In this document: positions 7,996-16,038 of the stretch, in pieces
How the letters are laid out: every line of letters starts with the position of its first letter
Position numbering within the stretch: the first letter of the stretch is position 1
NCBI GenBank assembly: GCA_963753285.1
Contig: CAVWBT010000001.1
Coordinates: 248,001-312,000, forward strand
DNA length: 64,000 nucleotides
Source: JAHEDH01 sp963753285
Lineage (GTDB): Bacteria > Actinomycetota > Acidimicrobiia > Spongiisociales > ZC4RG35
Direction of reading: 5' to 3'
Program-made: the position numbers and the translations under genes
Notes under the pieces: generated by a model
What the model was told of the DNA's origin: nothing
The model's database searches: none
Seen by the model: only the letters and a program-made list of their open reading frames with translations

Positions 7996-8127
7996 TCAGA
8001 CCTCCTTGACGGCATGGGACGGTGGGATACATCACGCCAGCGGAGGAGACCTCGCTTCCATGAAGACAAGGTAGCAACGTTTTGGGCTCAACTGGGCGAA
8101 TTCTTTCCCGAACCGAACTGACTTTCG

Positions 8128-9072
8128 TCATCTCGGGAAGAACCGTCCTCGAACCGCTTTTCGATACTGCTCGTAGCCGGCGATGTTGATCACCATCGCC
8201 CGCTCCTCCACCGACGACTTGAAGGTGAAGAAGACGAGGAACCCGATGGCCACGAGTCCGGCTGCGATCGACCCAGCGAGTGCCGATGCACCCCCCAGGG
8301 CGAGGACCACACCGGTGTAGATCGGGTGTCGGACCCGGGCATAGATGCCGGTCGACACCAGCGTGCCGCCCGACCGTGGCTGCGGATAGGGCGTGAGGTT
8401 CGTTCCGAGCGCTCGTCTGGCCGCCTCCATGATCCCGACTGCGCCGAGAATCATCAGCCCACCGACCACCGCTCGAGCCGGCGACGCCGATTCGGCGGAG
8501 GTGAGGACAACGGCGAGCCACAGCGCAAAGAGCACCAGTTGAGCCACGACCCACAAGGCGGCTTCCCGTCCGAGATGCGGCGCATCGGTTCGCCACGAGC
8601 CCTCCCACGGCTTGACCCCCGACGACCCGACGACCCGAAGGGCTTCCTCCGCCGTCGAGCCGTCGGCGAGTTCCACATCCGGCCACACCTCGGCGAGCGG
8701 CGCGAGAACGAACCCTCGCTCGTGGGCCCGCGGATGGGGAACCTCCAGCGTCGGAAGCGACAAACGCTCACCCTCGTATGCGATGAGGTCGAGGTCGAGG
8801 GTGCGCGGCCCCCAGCGGACGGTCCGCTCCCGCCCGCGGCTCCGTTCGATCTCGAGCAGGAGAGCGAGCACGTCGAGTGGCACGATCGACGTGTCGACCA
8901 CCGCCACCGCGTTCAGGAACCTGCCTTGCTCGGGACCCCCGACGGGCTCGGTCTCGTGGACACGGCTGACAGCGACGATCGGGCCGAGACGCTCGAGCCC
9001 GGCCAGGCCTGTGCGAAGGTGTTCGAGACGATCACCGAGATTCGAGCCGAGGGCGATCGCGACACGCGCCAT
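8128..9072 (-). CDS. folK: FolK fused to an isoprenylcysteine methyltransferase-like membrane domain
   Basis: Residues 1-155 are a complete 6-hydroxymethyl-dihydropterin pyrophosphokinase, which transfers pyrophosphate from ATP to the pterin in folate synthesis. The HPPK signature RWGPRTLDLDLIAY (86-99) carries the metal-binding D93 and D95. Residues about 165-314 form a second domain with three to four membrane segments and the ICMT/PEMT-like motif VRHPIYTG (R248, H249, P250), EE at 289-290 and a C-terminal YEQYRKAVRGRFFPR. FolK is normally soluble and about 160-180 aa, so this 314-residue form is an unusual fusion. It is the last gene of the fol operon, 2 nt after folB. No frameshift or internal start is needed to explain it, though a sequencing fusion cannot be excluded. 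Confidence 0.88.
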   Translation of the reverse strand: MARVAIALGSNLGDRLEHLRTGLAGLERLGPIVAVSRVHETEPVGGPEQGRFLNAVAVVDTSIVPLDVLALLLEIERSRGRERTVRWGPRTLDLDLIAYEGERLSLPTLEVPHPRAHERGFVLAPLAEVWPDVELADGSTAEEALRVVGSSGVKPWEGSWRTDAPHLGREAALWVVAQLVLFALWLAVVLTSAESASPARAVVGGLMILGAVGIMEAARRALGTNLTPYPQPRSGGTLVSTGIYARVRHPIYTGVVLALGGASALAGSIAAGLVAIGFLVFFTFKSSVEERAMVINIAGYEQYRKAVRGRFFPR

Positions 9073-9074
9073 CG

Positions 9075-9437
9075 TCAGGTGCGTCCCCGGGTCAGCGACA
9101 CCGACACCGACGCCACTGGCGTGGGCAGCGTGACCTCGGGCTTGTGAACCGTGACGGTGACCTCATCCACCCTCGAATCCTCGAGCACCAACTCTGCGGT
9201 GCGCTGAGCGACACGCTCGATGAGATCCCAGCGCTCGGATGAGGCTCGCCGCACGATCGCATCGGCAAGCTCGCCGTAGTGGATCGTGGCCGCGAGATCG
9301 TCGGTTTCTCCGGCAACCGACAGATCCATCCGAAGATGGACGTCGATCAGGAAGATCTGTCCGCGCTGCTTCTCTTCGTCGTAGACGCCGTGGTGAGCGA
9401 AGACCCGGATGCCATCGAGGCGGATCCAATCACGCAT
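9075..9437 (-). CDS. folB: Dihydroneopterin aldolase
   Basis: FolB cleaves 7,8-dihydroneopterin to 6-hydroxymethyl-dihydropterin and glycolaldehyde, just before the FolK step. At 120 residues it has normal length. Family features are RVFAHHGVYDEEKQRGQIF (with the conserved Glu), TIHYGELA, and the C-terminal TVTVHKPEV with the catalytic-type Lys. The ATG at 9437 overlaps the stop of the upstream gene by one base (TGATG); a GTG three bases earlier is also possible. It sits 2 nt ahead of folK. Confidence 0.95.
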   Translation of the reverse strand: MRDWIRLDGIRVFAHHGVYDEEKQRGQIFLIDVHLRMDLSVAGETDDLAATIHYGELADAIVRRASSERWDLIERVAQRTAELVLEDSRVDEVTVTVHKPEVTLPTPVASVSVSLTRGRT

Positions 9438-9910
9438 CACGTCGAGATGAGCGCTCGCCCGTCCGGACCGAGCGGGCGACCGATGATCTCCTGGATCACG
9501 GCCGCAGCGACGATCGGATCCTTGAGGAGCCCCTTCGACATCAGGTAGCTGCCCATCAGGCCCGCGACGACGTCATCTACGGTCTCTCGATGGACGAGCG
9601 CCCGGGCGGACGGAGCCGCCAGGGCCTCGTTGAGCATGGAATGGATCTCCGAGACCTGAGACCGCGTCGGAGAACCGTCGATCGGACAGGAGTACGTCGC
9701 GAGCCCGGCCTCCTGATACGACTGCTGGTTGGGGTGGCCGACGATCAGGTTGACGATTGCGGTCACCTTGGCTTCGCGCACGATCCAGTTGATCTCTTCC
9801 TCACGCCTCACTCGCCGGTGTTGGAAGCCGTTCCCGCCGATCCGATCCGAAACGGCCAGCCGATCCTGGATGACCCAGACGAACCCCCTCGGTTTGAGCC
9901 CAGTGATCAT
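9437..9910 (-). CDS. Catalytically dead dual-specificity phosphatase-like protein
   Basis: A 157-residue protein lying inside the folate operon. Its C-terminal half follows the dual-specificity/tyrosine phosphatase pattern, with RALVHRETVDDVVAGLMGSY followed by LMSKGLL lining up with the active-site loop and helix of that fold. The signature HCxxxxxR is broken: the nucleophile position after H107 is R108, and the phosphate-binding Arg position is V114. It therefore should not be a phosphatase; a binding or scaffold role is possible. It overlaps folB by one base and starts 63 nt after folP. The family assignment is by pattern only, and the fold should be checked. Confidence 0.55.
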   Translation of the reverse strand: MITGLKPRGFVWVIQDRLAVSDRIGGNGFQHRRVRREEEINWIVREAKVTAIVNLIVGHPNQQSYQEAGLATYSCPIDGSPTRSQVSEIHSMLNEALAAPSARALVHRETVDDVVAGLMGSYLMSKGLLKDPIVAAAVIQEIIGRPLGPDGRALIST

Positions 9911-9973
9911 GCGTTCCCTTCTCGGCCGTGAGGGAAGCTCGGCTCGAGGCCGTTTCGCCAGCCGACGTGCCCC

Positions 9974-10807
9974 TCACGCCGAGACGATAGCCCGGACGAG
10001 GGACAGTGCCTCCCGCGTCCCGGCGACGTCGTGCACCCGCACGATGCCGACACCTCGCTCGAACAAAAGCGCAGACAGAATGGATGTCGCCCGATCGCGA
10101 TCGAGGGGGTCGTCGAGGCCGAGGATGGTTCCGAGGAACCGCTTGCGCGAGGCACCGACAAGGAGGTGGTGACCCAGCGTGGCGAGCTCCGGCATTCGGC
10201 GGATCAACTCGAGATTGTGCTCGATCGTCTTTCCGAAGCCGATCCCCGGATCGAGCACGATGCTCGCAGGGTCGATTCCTGCTGCGATCGCGTCATCGAC
10301 TCGCTCTCCGAGAAAGGCAGCGATGTCGTTCACGACGTCGTCGTAGCGCGGGTCGTCTTGCATCGTGCGGGGCTCGCCCTGCATGTGCATGATCACTACG
10401 CCAGTACCCGACTCGGCGACGACTCGGCGCATGTCCGGATCCGACAGGCCTCCAATGTCGTTCACGATGCGGGCGCCGGCCTCGATGGCCGCTGCCGCCA
10501 CCCCCGGTTTCATCGTGTCGATGGAAACGATCGCACCGGCGGAGGCGAGACCGTCCACCACGGACAACACCCGTTCGAGCTCTTCGGCCTCGTCGACGGG
10601 AACGGCACCGGGTCGCGTCGACTCTCCGCCGACATCGACGATGTCGGCCCCGGCCTCGACCATCTCCAAGCCGTGTTGGACTGCGGACCGGCCTCCCCAG
10701 AGACCTCCGTCGGAGAAGGAATCGGGCGTCACGTTGACGATGCCCATCACGAGGGGCGTCTGGAGTGCGCCGTCCTTGACCTGCCAGTCCGGGACGCCCC
10801 CGGTCAT
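9974..10807 (-). CDS. folP: Dihydropteroate synthase
   Basis: FolP condenses 6-hydroxymethyl-dihydropterin pyrophosphate with p-aminobenzoate, the sulfonamide-sensitive step of folate synthesis. The 277-residue TIM-barrel shows the first signature MGIVNVTPDSFSDGG (21-35) and the second VDVGGESTRPGA, plus SIDTMKP, NDIGG, DPGIGFGKT and GASRKRF. The start at ATG 10807 leaves 8 nt after ftsH; a longer frame would read into ftsH. The order ftsH-folP-folB-folK is typical of actinobacteria, but folE, often between ftsH and folP, is missing here. Confidence 0.95.
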   Translation of the reverse strand: MTGGVPDWQVKDGALQTPLVMGIVNVTPDSFSDGGLWGGRSAVQHGLEMVEAGADIVDVGGESTRPGAVPVDEAEELERVLSVVDGLASAGAIVSIDTMKPGVAAAAIEAGARIVNDIGGLSDPDMRRVVAESGTGVVIMHMQGEPRTMQDDPRYDDVVNDIAAFLGERVDDAIAAGIDPASIVLDPGIGFGKTIEHNLELIRRMPELATLGHHLLVGASRKRFLGTILGLDDPLDRDRATSILSALLFERGVGIVRVHDVAGTREALSLVRAIVSA

Positions 10808-10815
10808 CGGCCCGA

Positions 10816-12729
10816 TCAGACTTCCGATGCGGCGGCGTATCCGTCGCCGGAGACCGCAGATTCGGAATGGTCGGGCAGCTGGATGCGCAGGGAACCGGAC
10901 GAGGTGTGCTCCCACTTCGGGACGTCGTGGAAGATCTCTGCGATCCGGTCCCGATCGACGGTCTCCTCTTCGAGCAGGATGTCGACCATCCGCTCCATGG
11001 CATCGCGGTGGGTCGTGAGGATCTCACGCGCCTCCTGATGGGCAGCAGCCACCAGGGTTCGCACCTCGTCGTCGATCACTGCCGCCACTTCGTCCGAGAG
11101 GTCCTGGCCCTTGGTGTAGTCACGACCCAAGAACACCTCTCCGGCCGGCTTGCCGTACTGGAGCGGGCCGAGCTTGTCGCTCATGCCATACTCCATGACC
11201 ATCTTGCGGGCGATCGACGTCGCCTTCTCGATGTCGTTGGCGGCGCCGGTGGTGGGATCCACGAAGATGATCTCTTCTGCCGTTCGGCCACCCAGCAGCA
11301 TGGCGAGCTGGTCGACGAGTTCGGACCGCTTCACGAGGTACTTGTCGTGGGTCGGCAGCGCCAGTGTGTGGCCCAGCGACCGGCCGCGAGCGACGATGGT
11401 CACCTTGTGCACGGGGTCGGCGTTGGGCAGGGCGTATCCGACGAGGGCGTGGCCGGTCTCGTGGTATGCGATGAGACGCTTCTCGTCGTCGCTGAGGACT
11501 CTCGTCTTGCGCTCGGGTCCGGAGATGACACGGTCGATCGCTTCCTCCAACTCGTCCATCCCGATCTTCGTCTTGCGCCGGCGGGCGCTCAGGAGCGCGG
11601 CCTCGTTGATCAGATTGGCGAGGTCGGCCCCGGTGAAGCCGGGCGTCCGACGGGCGAGCACTTCGAGGTCGATCTCCGGCTCGAGCGGCTTGCCCTTCGA
11701 ATGGACTTCGAGGATCGCCTGGCGCCCGTCGATGGCGGGAGCGTCGATGGTGATCTGGCGATCGAACCGACCCGGCCGCAGCAGCGCCGGGTCGAGGATG
11801 TCGGGCCGGTTGGTGGCAGCCATGACGATCACGCCGACACTTCCCTCGAATCCGTCCAGCTCGACCAACAGCTGGTTGAGCGTCTGCTCGCGCTCGTCGT
11901 GCCCGCCTCCGAGACCGGCCCCGCGATGACGGCCGACGGCGTCGATCTCGTCGATGAACACGATCGCGGGTGCGCTCTGTTTCGCCTGGTCGAACAGGTC
12001 TCGAACACGGCTGGCGCCGACACCGACGAACATCTCGACGAAGTCGGAGCCCGAGATCGAGAAGAACGGCACGCCGGCTTCTCCGGCGACGGCCCGGGCG
12101 AGCAGTGTCTTGCCCGTTCCCGGGGGGCCGAAGAGCAGGACGCCCTTGGGGATCTTCGCCCCGATCGCCCGGTACTTGTCCGGGTGCTCGAGGAAGTCCT
12201 TGATCTCCTCGAGCTCTTCGATGGCGTTCTCGAGCCCGGCGACGTCTTTGAACGTGACCTTGGGCTGGTCCTTGCTCACCGTCTTGGCCTTCGCCTTGCC
12301 GAACTGCATGACGCGGTTCCCCGAGCCCTGCATCTGCATGAAGATGAAGACCATGAACCCGATGAGGATCAGCCACGGAAGGATCGAGAGCAGGATCTCG
12401 AACAGGCCGGGTGGCTCGGGATCGGTGTTGATGTTGACGCCTGCCTCGATGAGGGTGTCGGTGACCGTCTGCTCGAACTCCGCGGGGTAGCGGACCAGGT
12501 AGTCGGCGAGGCCTTCCGCCTTGTCCGAGCCTTCGATCCGGTACTCGACCCGGTCGGAGGTGTCGAAGACGGTGGCATCCTCGATACGGCCCTCGTCGGC
12601 GTCGGCGAGGAACTGTCGGAGGTCGACTTCTTCGGGTGCCGTGGCCGCACCGACGAACTGCTGCGCAGCGAACGCGACGACCACGAACACGAGGCCATAG
12701 ATCAACAGGGTTCGAAACGTGCGGTTCAC
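10816..12729 (-). CDS. ftsH: ATP-dependent zinc metalloprotease FtsH
   Basis: A membrane-anchored AAA+ protease that unfolds and degrades membrane and regulatory proteins as a hexamer. Two membrane helices (about residues 7-27 and 110-132) flank a small extracytoplasmic domain. The AAA module has Walker A GPPGTGKT (201-208), Walker B IVFIDEIDA and the second region of homology ATNRPDILDPALLRPGRFD. The peptidase site is HETGH (423-427). The start is GTG with AGGAA about 8 nt upstream. At 637 residues it is of usual size. A second, more diverged copy lies at 58625-60688. Confidence 0.96.
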   Translation of the reverse strand: MNRTFRTLLIYGLVFVVVAFAAQQFVGAATAPEEVDLRQFLADADEGRIEDATVFDTSDRVEYRIEGSDKAEGLADYLVRYPAEFEQTVTDTLIEAGVNINTDPEPPGLFEILLSILPWLILIGFMVFIFMQMQGSGNRVMQFGKAKAKTVSKDQPKVTFKDVAGLENAIEELEEIKDFLEHPDKYRAIGAKIPKGVLLFGPPGTGKTLLARAVAGEAGVPFFSISGSDFVEMFVGVGASRVRDLFDQAKQSAPAIVFIDEIDAVGRHRGAGLGGGHDEREQTLNQLLVELDGFEGSVGVIVMAATNRPDILDPALLRPGRFDRQITIDAPAIDGRQAILEVHSKGKPLEPEIDLEVLARRTPGFTGADLANLINEAALLSARRRKTKIGMDELEEAIDRVISGPERKTRVLSDDEKRLIAYHETGHALVGYALPNADPVHKVTIVARGRSLGHTLALPTHDKYLVKRSELVDQLAMLLGGRTAEEIIFVDPTTGAANDIEKATSIARKMVMEYGMSDKLGPLQYGKPAGEVFLGRDYTKGQDLSDEVAAVIDDEVRTLVAAAHQEAREILTTHRDAMERMVDILLEEETVDRDRIAEIFHDVPKWEHTSSGSLRIQLPDHSESAVSGDGYAAASEV

Positions 12730-12952
12730 TGAAAGGTTCCTTTTTGTGTGCAGCCACGGAGGCCGTGCCTCACCATGCTACGAGATCCCCAGTCTAAGAA
12801 AAGCCCAGGGCGAGGGCTGGCGCCCTTGCGGCGTGTCTTCCGGCGCAGGGCACCGGAGCGTGTCATCCGGCGCAGGGCACCGGAGCGTGTCATCCGGCCC
12901 AGAGGGCCGAAGCGTGCCTTCACTACGTGAGCGTGTCCGCGATCGGACACCA

Positions 12953-13054
12953 TCATGACCGCTGCGGGGCGACAACGTTCAGCGCGCTCAGCCCGACCGC
13001 CCCGAAGGCACAGCCCATCGATACGTTGCGGACACGCCGCCGAAGGCGAGACAC
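12953..13054 (-). other. Possible 33-aa hydrophobic peptide in repeat core (copy B)
   Basis: The core reads from GTG 13054 as MSRLRRRVRNVSMGCAFGAV then GLSALNVVAPQRS and stop. The basic start plus hydrophobic stretch resembles a tiny membrane peptide. The equivalent frame in copy C (19383-19470) gives RLRRRVRTLGWGVILGAFLL then GALNSLAPQ. No ribosome site was identified, so expression is uncertain. Confidence 0.25.
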
Positions 13055-13072
13055 GCTCCGAGCGCCAGCGAG

Positions 13073-13202
13073 GAAGACACGCTCAGGCCGCCAGGCCTGA
13101 AGACACGCTCAGGCCGCCAGGCCTGAAGACACGCTCAGGCCGCCAGGCCGGAAGACACGCTCAGGCCGCCAGGCCTGAAGACACGCTCCGGCCGCCAGGC
13201 CG
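13073..13202. repeat. Five tandem copies of a 26-bp hairpin repeat
   Basis: The unit GAAGACACGCTCAGGCCGCC plus AGGCCT is repeated five times without gaps, starting at 13073, 13099, 13125, 13151 and 13177. Copies 1, 2 and 4 are identical; copies 3 and 5 carry one and two changes. Each unit contains CAGGCC-gcca-GGCCTG, able to form a 6-bp hairpin. It ends just before the hpt stop codon region and is the right arm of the larger element. Confidence 0.9.
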
Positions 13203-13226
13203 GAAGAAACGCTGCGAGCTTGCGAG

Positions 13227-13757
13227 CTACTCGTCCGGGTTTCCCTCCATGACGCCGACGTAGGGGAGATTGCGGTACTTGCCTGCGTAGTCGAGGCCGT
13301 AGCCGATGACGAACTCGGGACCGATCGTGAAACCGGGGTACTTGACGTCGATCGGGACCCGCTGGATGCCCTCTTTCCACAGCAGCGCGGCGATCTCGAT
13401 CGATGCAGGCTTGCGAACGTTGAGACTCTTCATCAGATAGCTGAGGGTGAGCCCCGAGTCGATGATGTCCTCGACGATCAGGATGTGCTTGCCGGCGATC
13501 TCCTGGTCGAGGTCTTTGAGGATCCGGACGACGCCTGAGCTCTGGGTCGAGGCACCGTACGAGCTCACCGCCATGAAATCGAACTCGATCGGCAGGTCGA
13601 TGTACCGAGAGAGATCGGCCATCACCATGAACGCCCCCTTGAGCACTCCGACGACCAGCAGATCCTTGCCCCGGTAGTCCTCGGTGATGGCCTCGCCCAT
13701 CTCTTTGAGCTTGGCTTGGATCTCCTCTTCGGAGATCAGGGTTCGAATGGTGCCCAT
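13227..13757 (-). CDS. hpt: Hypoxanthine phosphoribosyltransferase
   Basis: This purine-salvage enzyme converts hypoxanthine and guanine with PRPP to IMP and GMP. The 176-residue type I phosphoribosyltransferase shows the PRPP loop ILIVEDIIDSGLTL (about 92-105), the base-binding region with FVIGYGLDYAGKYRNLPYVG, and the flexible-loop SSYGASTQSSG. AGGAAT lies upstream of the ATG at 13757. The start lies inside the 3' end of tilS (22-nt overlap), the usual tilS-hpt pairing. The gene runs into the hairpin repeat array downstream. Confidence 0.95.
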   Translation of the reverse strand: MGTIRTLISEEEIQAKLKEMGEAITEDYRGKDLLVVGVLKGAFMVMADLSRYIDLPIEFDFMAVSSYGASTQSSGVVRILKDLDQEIAGKHILIVEDIIDSGLTLSYLMKSLNVRKPASIEIAALLWKEGIQRVPIDVKYPGFTIGPEFVIGYGLDYAGKYRNLPYVGVMEGNPDE

Positions 13758-15010
13758 GGAGATTCCTGGTCGACAACGATCACAAGGTAGCCAATCTCAC
13801 CGGGTGCTCGCTCGGGCACCGGCATCCAGGCGTGCCGAACGCCCGGGATCCACACGGAGTTTCCCTCGGTGTCGGTGACGACCGGATGCGTGCTCGGCGG
13901 GTACCCACGTTCCCTGATCGCCTCGACGACGGATTTCGAGCCGTCGCGGATGGCGATCACATCGTCGGGGTGGGCGCCCCGCACCAACAGCGGCCGGGCC
14001 TTCGTGACGAACCGCCAATGGGACATGCGAACCGGGTGAGGCTCGCTCCGCTCGTACCTGAACCGGAACGGACCCCACTCGACCCCATCGCCGAGCTCGA
14101 CGGTCGGCGTGACCGGGTCCGGAGCGACACCGAGGACCAACCACGGCCCTTCGATCCGACAGCGTGCGTCCGTGGCTGTGAACTCCGAGGCACCTCCACC
14201 CGAATATGTCGACTCGATTCGATGGACTTCTTCCTCGGACGGGGGTGTTGGACCGCGCACGACACCGAGCATCCTGCGGAAGACCTGTCGGCGCACGATC
14301 TGATCGACTGCGGCGAGCCGTCCGATCGGAGCGCGGATGCCGAAGGGGGATCGTTCCAGCGGAACCCGGGCCACGACCGATTCCATCAGATGTGCGAGGT
14401 CGGACATGTTGCGAGCGGTCCGCGCCAGCGTGGCGCGCACCTCGGGGTGGTAGCTCCGCTCGAGCAGCGGGATCAGCTCCGATCGGACCCGATTTCGGAG
14501 GTGATCGCCGGAGAGGTTCTCGGGATCGTCGACGAACGGCAAGCCACGTTCCACTGCGACCGCCCGCAGTTCGGCGGCCGACCGATCCAGGTACGGCCTC
14601 GAGATCTGCCCGCGCTCGGCGGGGATGCCGGCGAGCCCCCTCGGTCCCGCTCCCCGAAGCAGGTTCATCAGGACGGTTTCCGCCTGGTCGTCCGACGTGT
14701 GACCTGTGACGAGCGTTTCGTTCGGATCGATGTGGGTCAGCAACGCCTCATATCTCGCCTCCCGGAGTGCAGTCTCGGTGGTCACGGCCGGGTGCACCTC
14801 GACGACCTCGAGATCGATCCCCAACTCCGCTGCGATCGCAGTGGCGGCCGACCGCATCACGGGAGATCCCGGCAAGCCGTGATCGACGTGGATTGCACGT
14901 ATCGCCATCCCCGCCTCCCGTGCGAGCGTCGCCGCAGCTGCACTGTCGGGGCCGCCGGACAACGCGATGACGAGACCATCCTCGACACCGTCGAAGCGGT
15001 CGGGGATCAT
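13736..15010 (-). CDS. tilS: tRNA(Ile)-lysidine synthetase
   Basis: TilS attaches lysine to C34 of the CAU-anticodon tRNA-Ile, changing both its charging and codon reading. The PP-loop ATPase motif is ALSGGPDSAAAA near residue 15, with HVDHG, ATTETALREARYEAL-type segments and GHTSDDQAETVLMNLLRGAG. The C-terminal part is a TilS-like domain. The frame is open upstream to 15562, but that is a shadow of the metalloprotease; ATG 15010 overlaps that gene's stop by 4 nt. The protein is 424 residues. Confidence 0.92.
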   Translation of the reverse strand: MIPDRFDGVEDGLVIALSGGPDSAAAATLAREAGMAIRAIHVDHGLPGSPVMRSAATAIAAELGIDLEVVEVHPAVTTETALREARYEALLTHIDPNETLVTGHTSDDQAETVLMNLLRGAGPRGLAGIPAERGQISRPYLDRSAAELRAVAVERGLPFVDDPENLSGDHLRNRVRSELIPLLERSYHPEVRATLARTARNMSDLAHLMESVVARVPLERSPFGIRAPIGRLAAVDQIVRRQVFRRMLGVVRGPTPPSEEEVHRIESTYSGGGASEFTATDARCRIEGPWLVLGVAPDPVTPTVELGDGVEWGPFRFRYERSEPHPVRMSHWRFVTKARPLLVRGAHPDDVIAIRDGSKSVVEAIRERGYPPSTHPVVTDTEGNSVWIPGVRHAWMPVPERAPGEIGYLVIVVDQESPWAPFEP

Positions 15011-16038
15011 CCCACCCGTCGGATCCACGCCCCGGGATCCCTGATCTCGCCGAGGGTCGGGAGCGCCTCGGGCGACTCCCAGGCCGTGTCCACCAGCGAG
15101 AGCGCTGCGAGCCGCTCGACTTCGGCGATGAACTGCTCGCCCTCGTCGTACTGTTTCATCTTCATCTCGATTCCGGTCAGGCGGAACAGCGCCTGAACTC
15201 GAGGATCGTTGCGACGATTCTTCAGGATCGCGGACATCCTCGCTTGGGAGGTGAGGACCTGCTCCCCGATCCGATCCATCACGAAGTGGCCGTGACCCTC
15301 GAGCAGGCTCATGAGTGCTTGGACGCGATCGAGCGTCTCGGACTGCGCTGGTGAGGCGACGAACCCCATCAGGCCGCGCTCGTCGATGATCGGCTCGGAT
15401 GCCCTCCGGGCGTCGCGCACCCGGCTGTACATCCTGGAGAACCGGCCCTCGTTGGACTTCGAATGCTCGATCATCTCCGAGATGAGACCGCGGAAGTAGC
15501 TGCGCATCCACGGAACCCCGACGAATTGGGCTCGGTGGGCGGACTCGTGGAGTGCGATCCACATGCGGAAATCCGATGGCGAGAACTGGTTGGTGCGCTC
15601 CATCGACAGGATGTTGCCACCGACGAATGCGATCGAGTCGGCCTCGTCCTCGGTCGGGAGGACCAGCTCGTACTGTCCGAGTACTCGCTTGGACAAGAAC
15701 CCCAGCAAGGCGCCGACCTCCGTGACGACCAGTCGCCGGGAGATCACCTCCGCCGGGCTCGACTCATCGGCCCGGAATGCAGGGAGGGCATCACCGACCA
15801 GTTTCGTGTAGCCGCCGATGTTCCGGTCGACCCACTCCCGGCGTGACACGACGGCCACGGCCGGCGCGCCGGGCAACTCCAAGCCGGTGGTTTCGGTGAC
15901 CATCTCGCTCGCGGACGCAACGATGCCCGGGAGCGTGTCGGCGAGACGATCGAAGTGATAGGACCCGGCGAGGTCGTACTCGCCGGCGATGAGACCTGCC
16001 ACCCGACCGGCGAACGGCCAGGGCAGCTCGTCGGTCAT
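15007..16038 (-). CDS. Zinc-dependent metalloprotease, F420-associated family
   Basis: This 343-residue protein belongs to a family of putative zinc-dependent metalloproteases found in actinobacteria and noted to co-occur with coenzyme F420. The zinc motif is HESAH (H164, E165, H168) in WIALHESAHRAQFVGVPW, with a later conserved block LMSLLEGHGHFVMDRIG supplying a possible third ligand. No signal peptide or membrane helix is seen. The substrate is unknown. It overlaps tilS by 4 nt and the upstream small membrane-protein gene by 4 nt, so all three are likely translated together. Confidence 0.85.
   Translation of the reverse strand: MTDELPWPFAGRVAGLIAGEYDLAGSYHFDRLADTLPGIVASASEMVTETTGLELPGAPAVAVVSRREWVDRNIGGYTKLVGDALPAFRADESSPAEVISRRLVVTEVGALLGFLSKRVLGQYELVLPTEDEADSIAFVGGNILSMERTNQFSPSDFRMWIALHESAHRAQFVGVPWMRSYFRGLISEMIEHSKSNEGRFSRMYSRVRDARRASEPIIDERGLMGFVASPAQSETLDRVQALMSLLEGHGHFVMDRIGEQVLTSQARMSAILKNRRNDPRVQALFRLTGIEMKMKQYDEGEQFIAEVERLAALSLVDTAWESPEALPTLGEIRDPGAWIRRVG

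Larger units (their letters stand above)
12831..13212. repeat. Hairpin-unit array element, copy B (two opposed arms around a core)
   Basis: This fills the 497-bp gap between hpt and ftsH. The left arm has units bounded by GCGTG(T/C)C starting at 12831, 12858, 12885, 12912 and 12931 (spacing 27, 27, 27, 19). The right arm has the reverse boundary GACACGC. Each unit encloses a different short hairpin, for example CGGCCC-aga-GGGCCG. The core 12961-13048 (88 bp) matches the core of copy C at 19383-19470 in length, with near-identical ends and a diverged centre. No transposase or long gene is present. Confidence 0.75.

Noticed and set aside
10867..12732. Long open frame (621 codons) on the plus strand opposite ftsH
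   Set aside because: It is antisense to a clear FtsH, acidic with no recognisable domain, and typical of high-GC shadow frames.
13073..13202. CRISPR array
   Set aside because: The 26-bp units are directly tandem with no unique spacers, and no cas genes are nearby.
12720..13226. Insertion sequence
   Set aside because: There is no transposase gene, no terminal inverted repeat typical of IS families and no target duplication that I could see.
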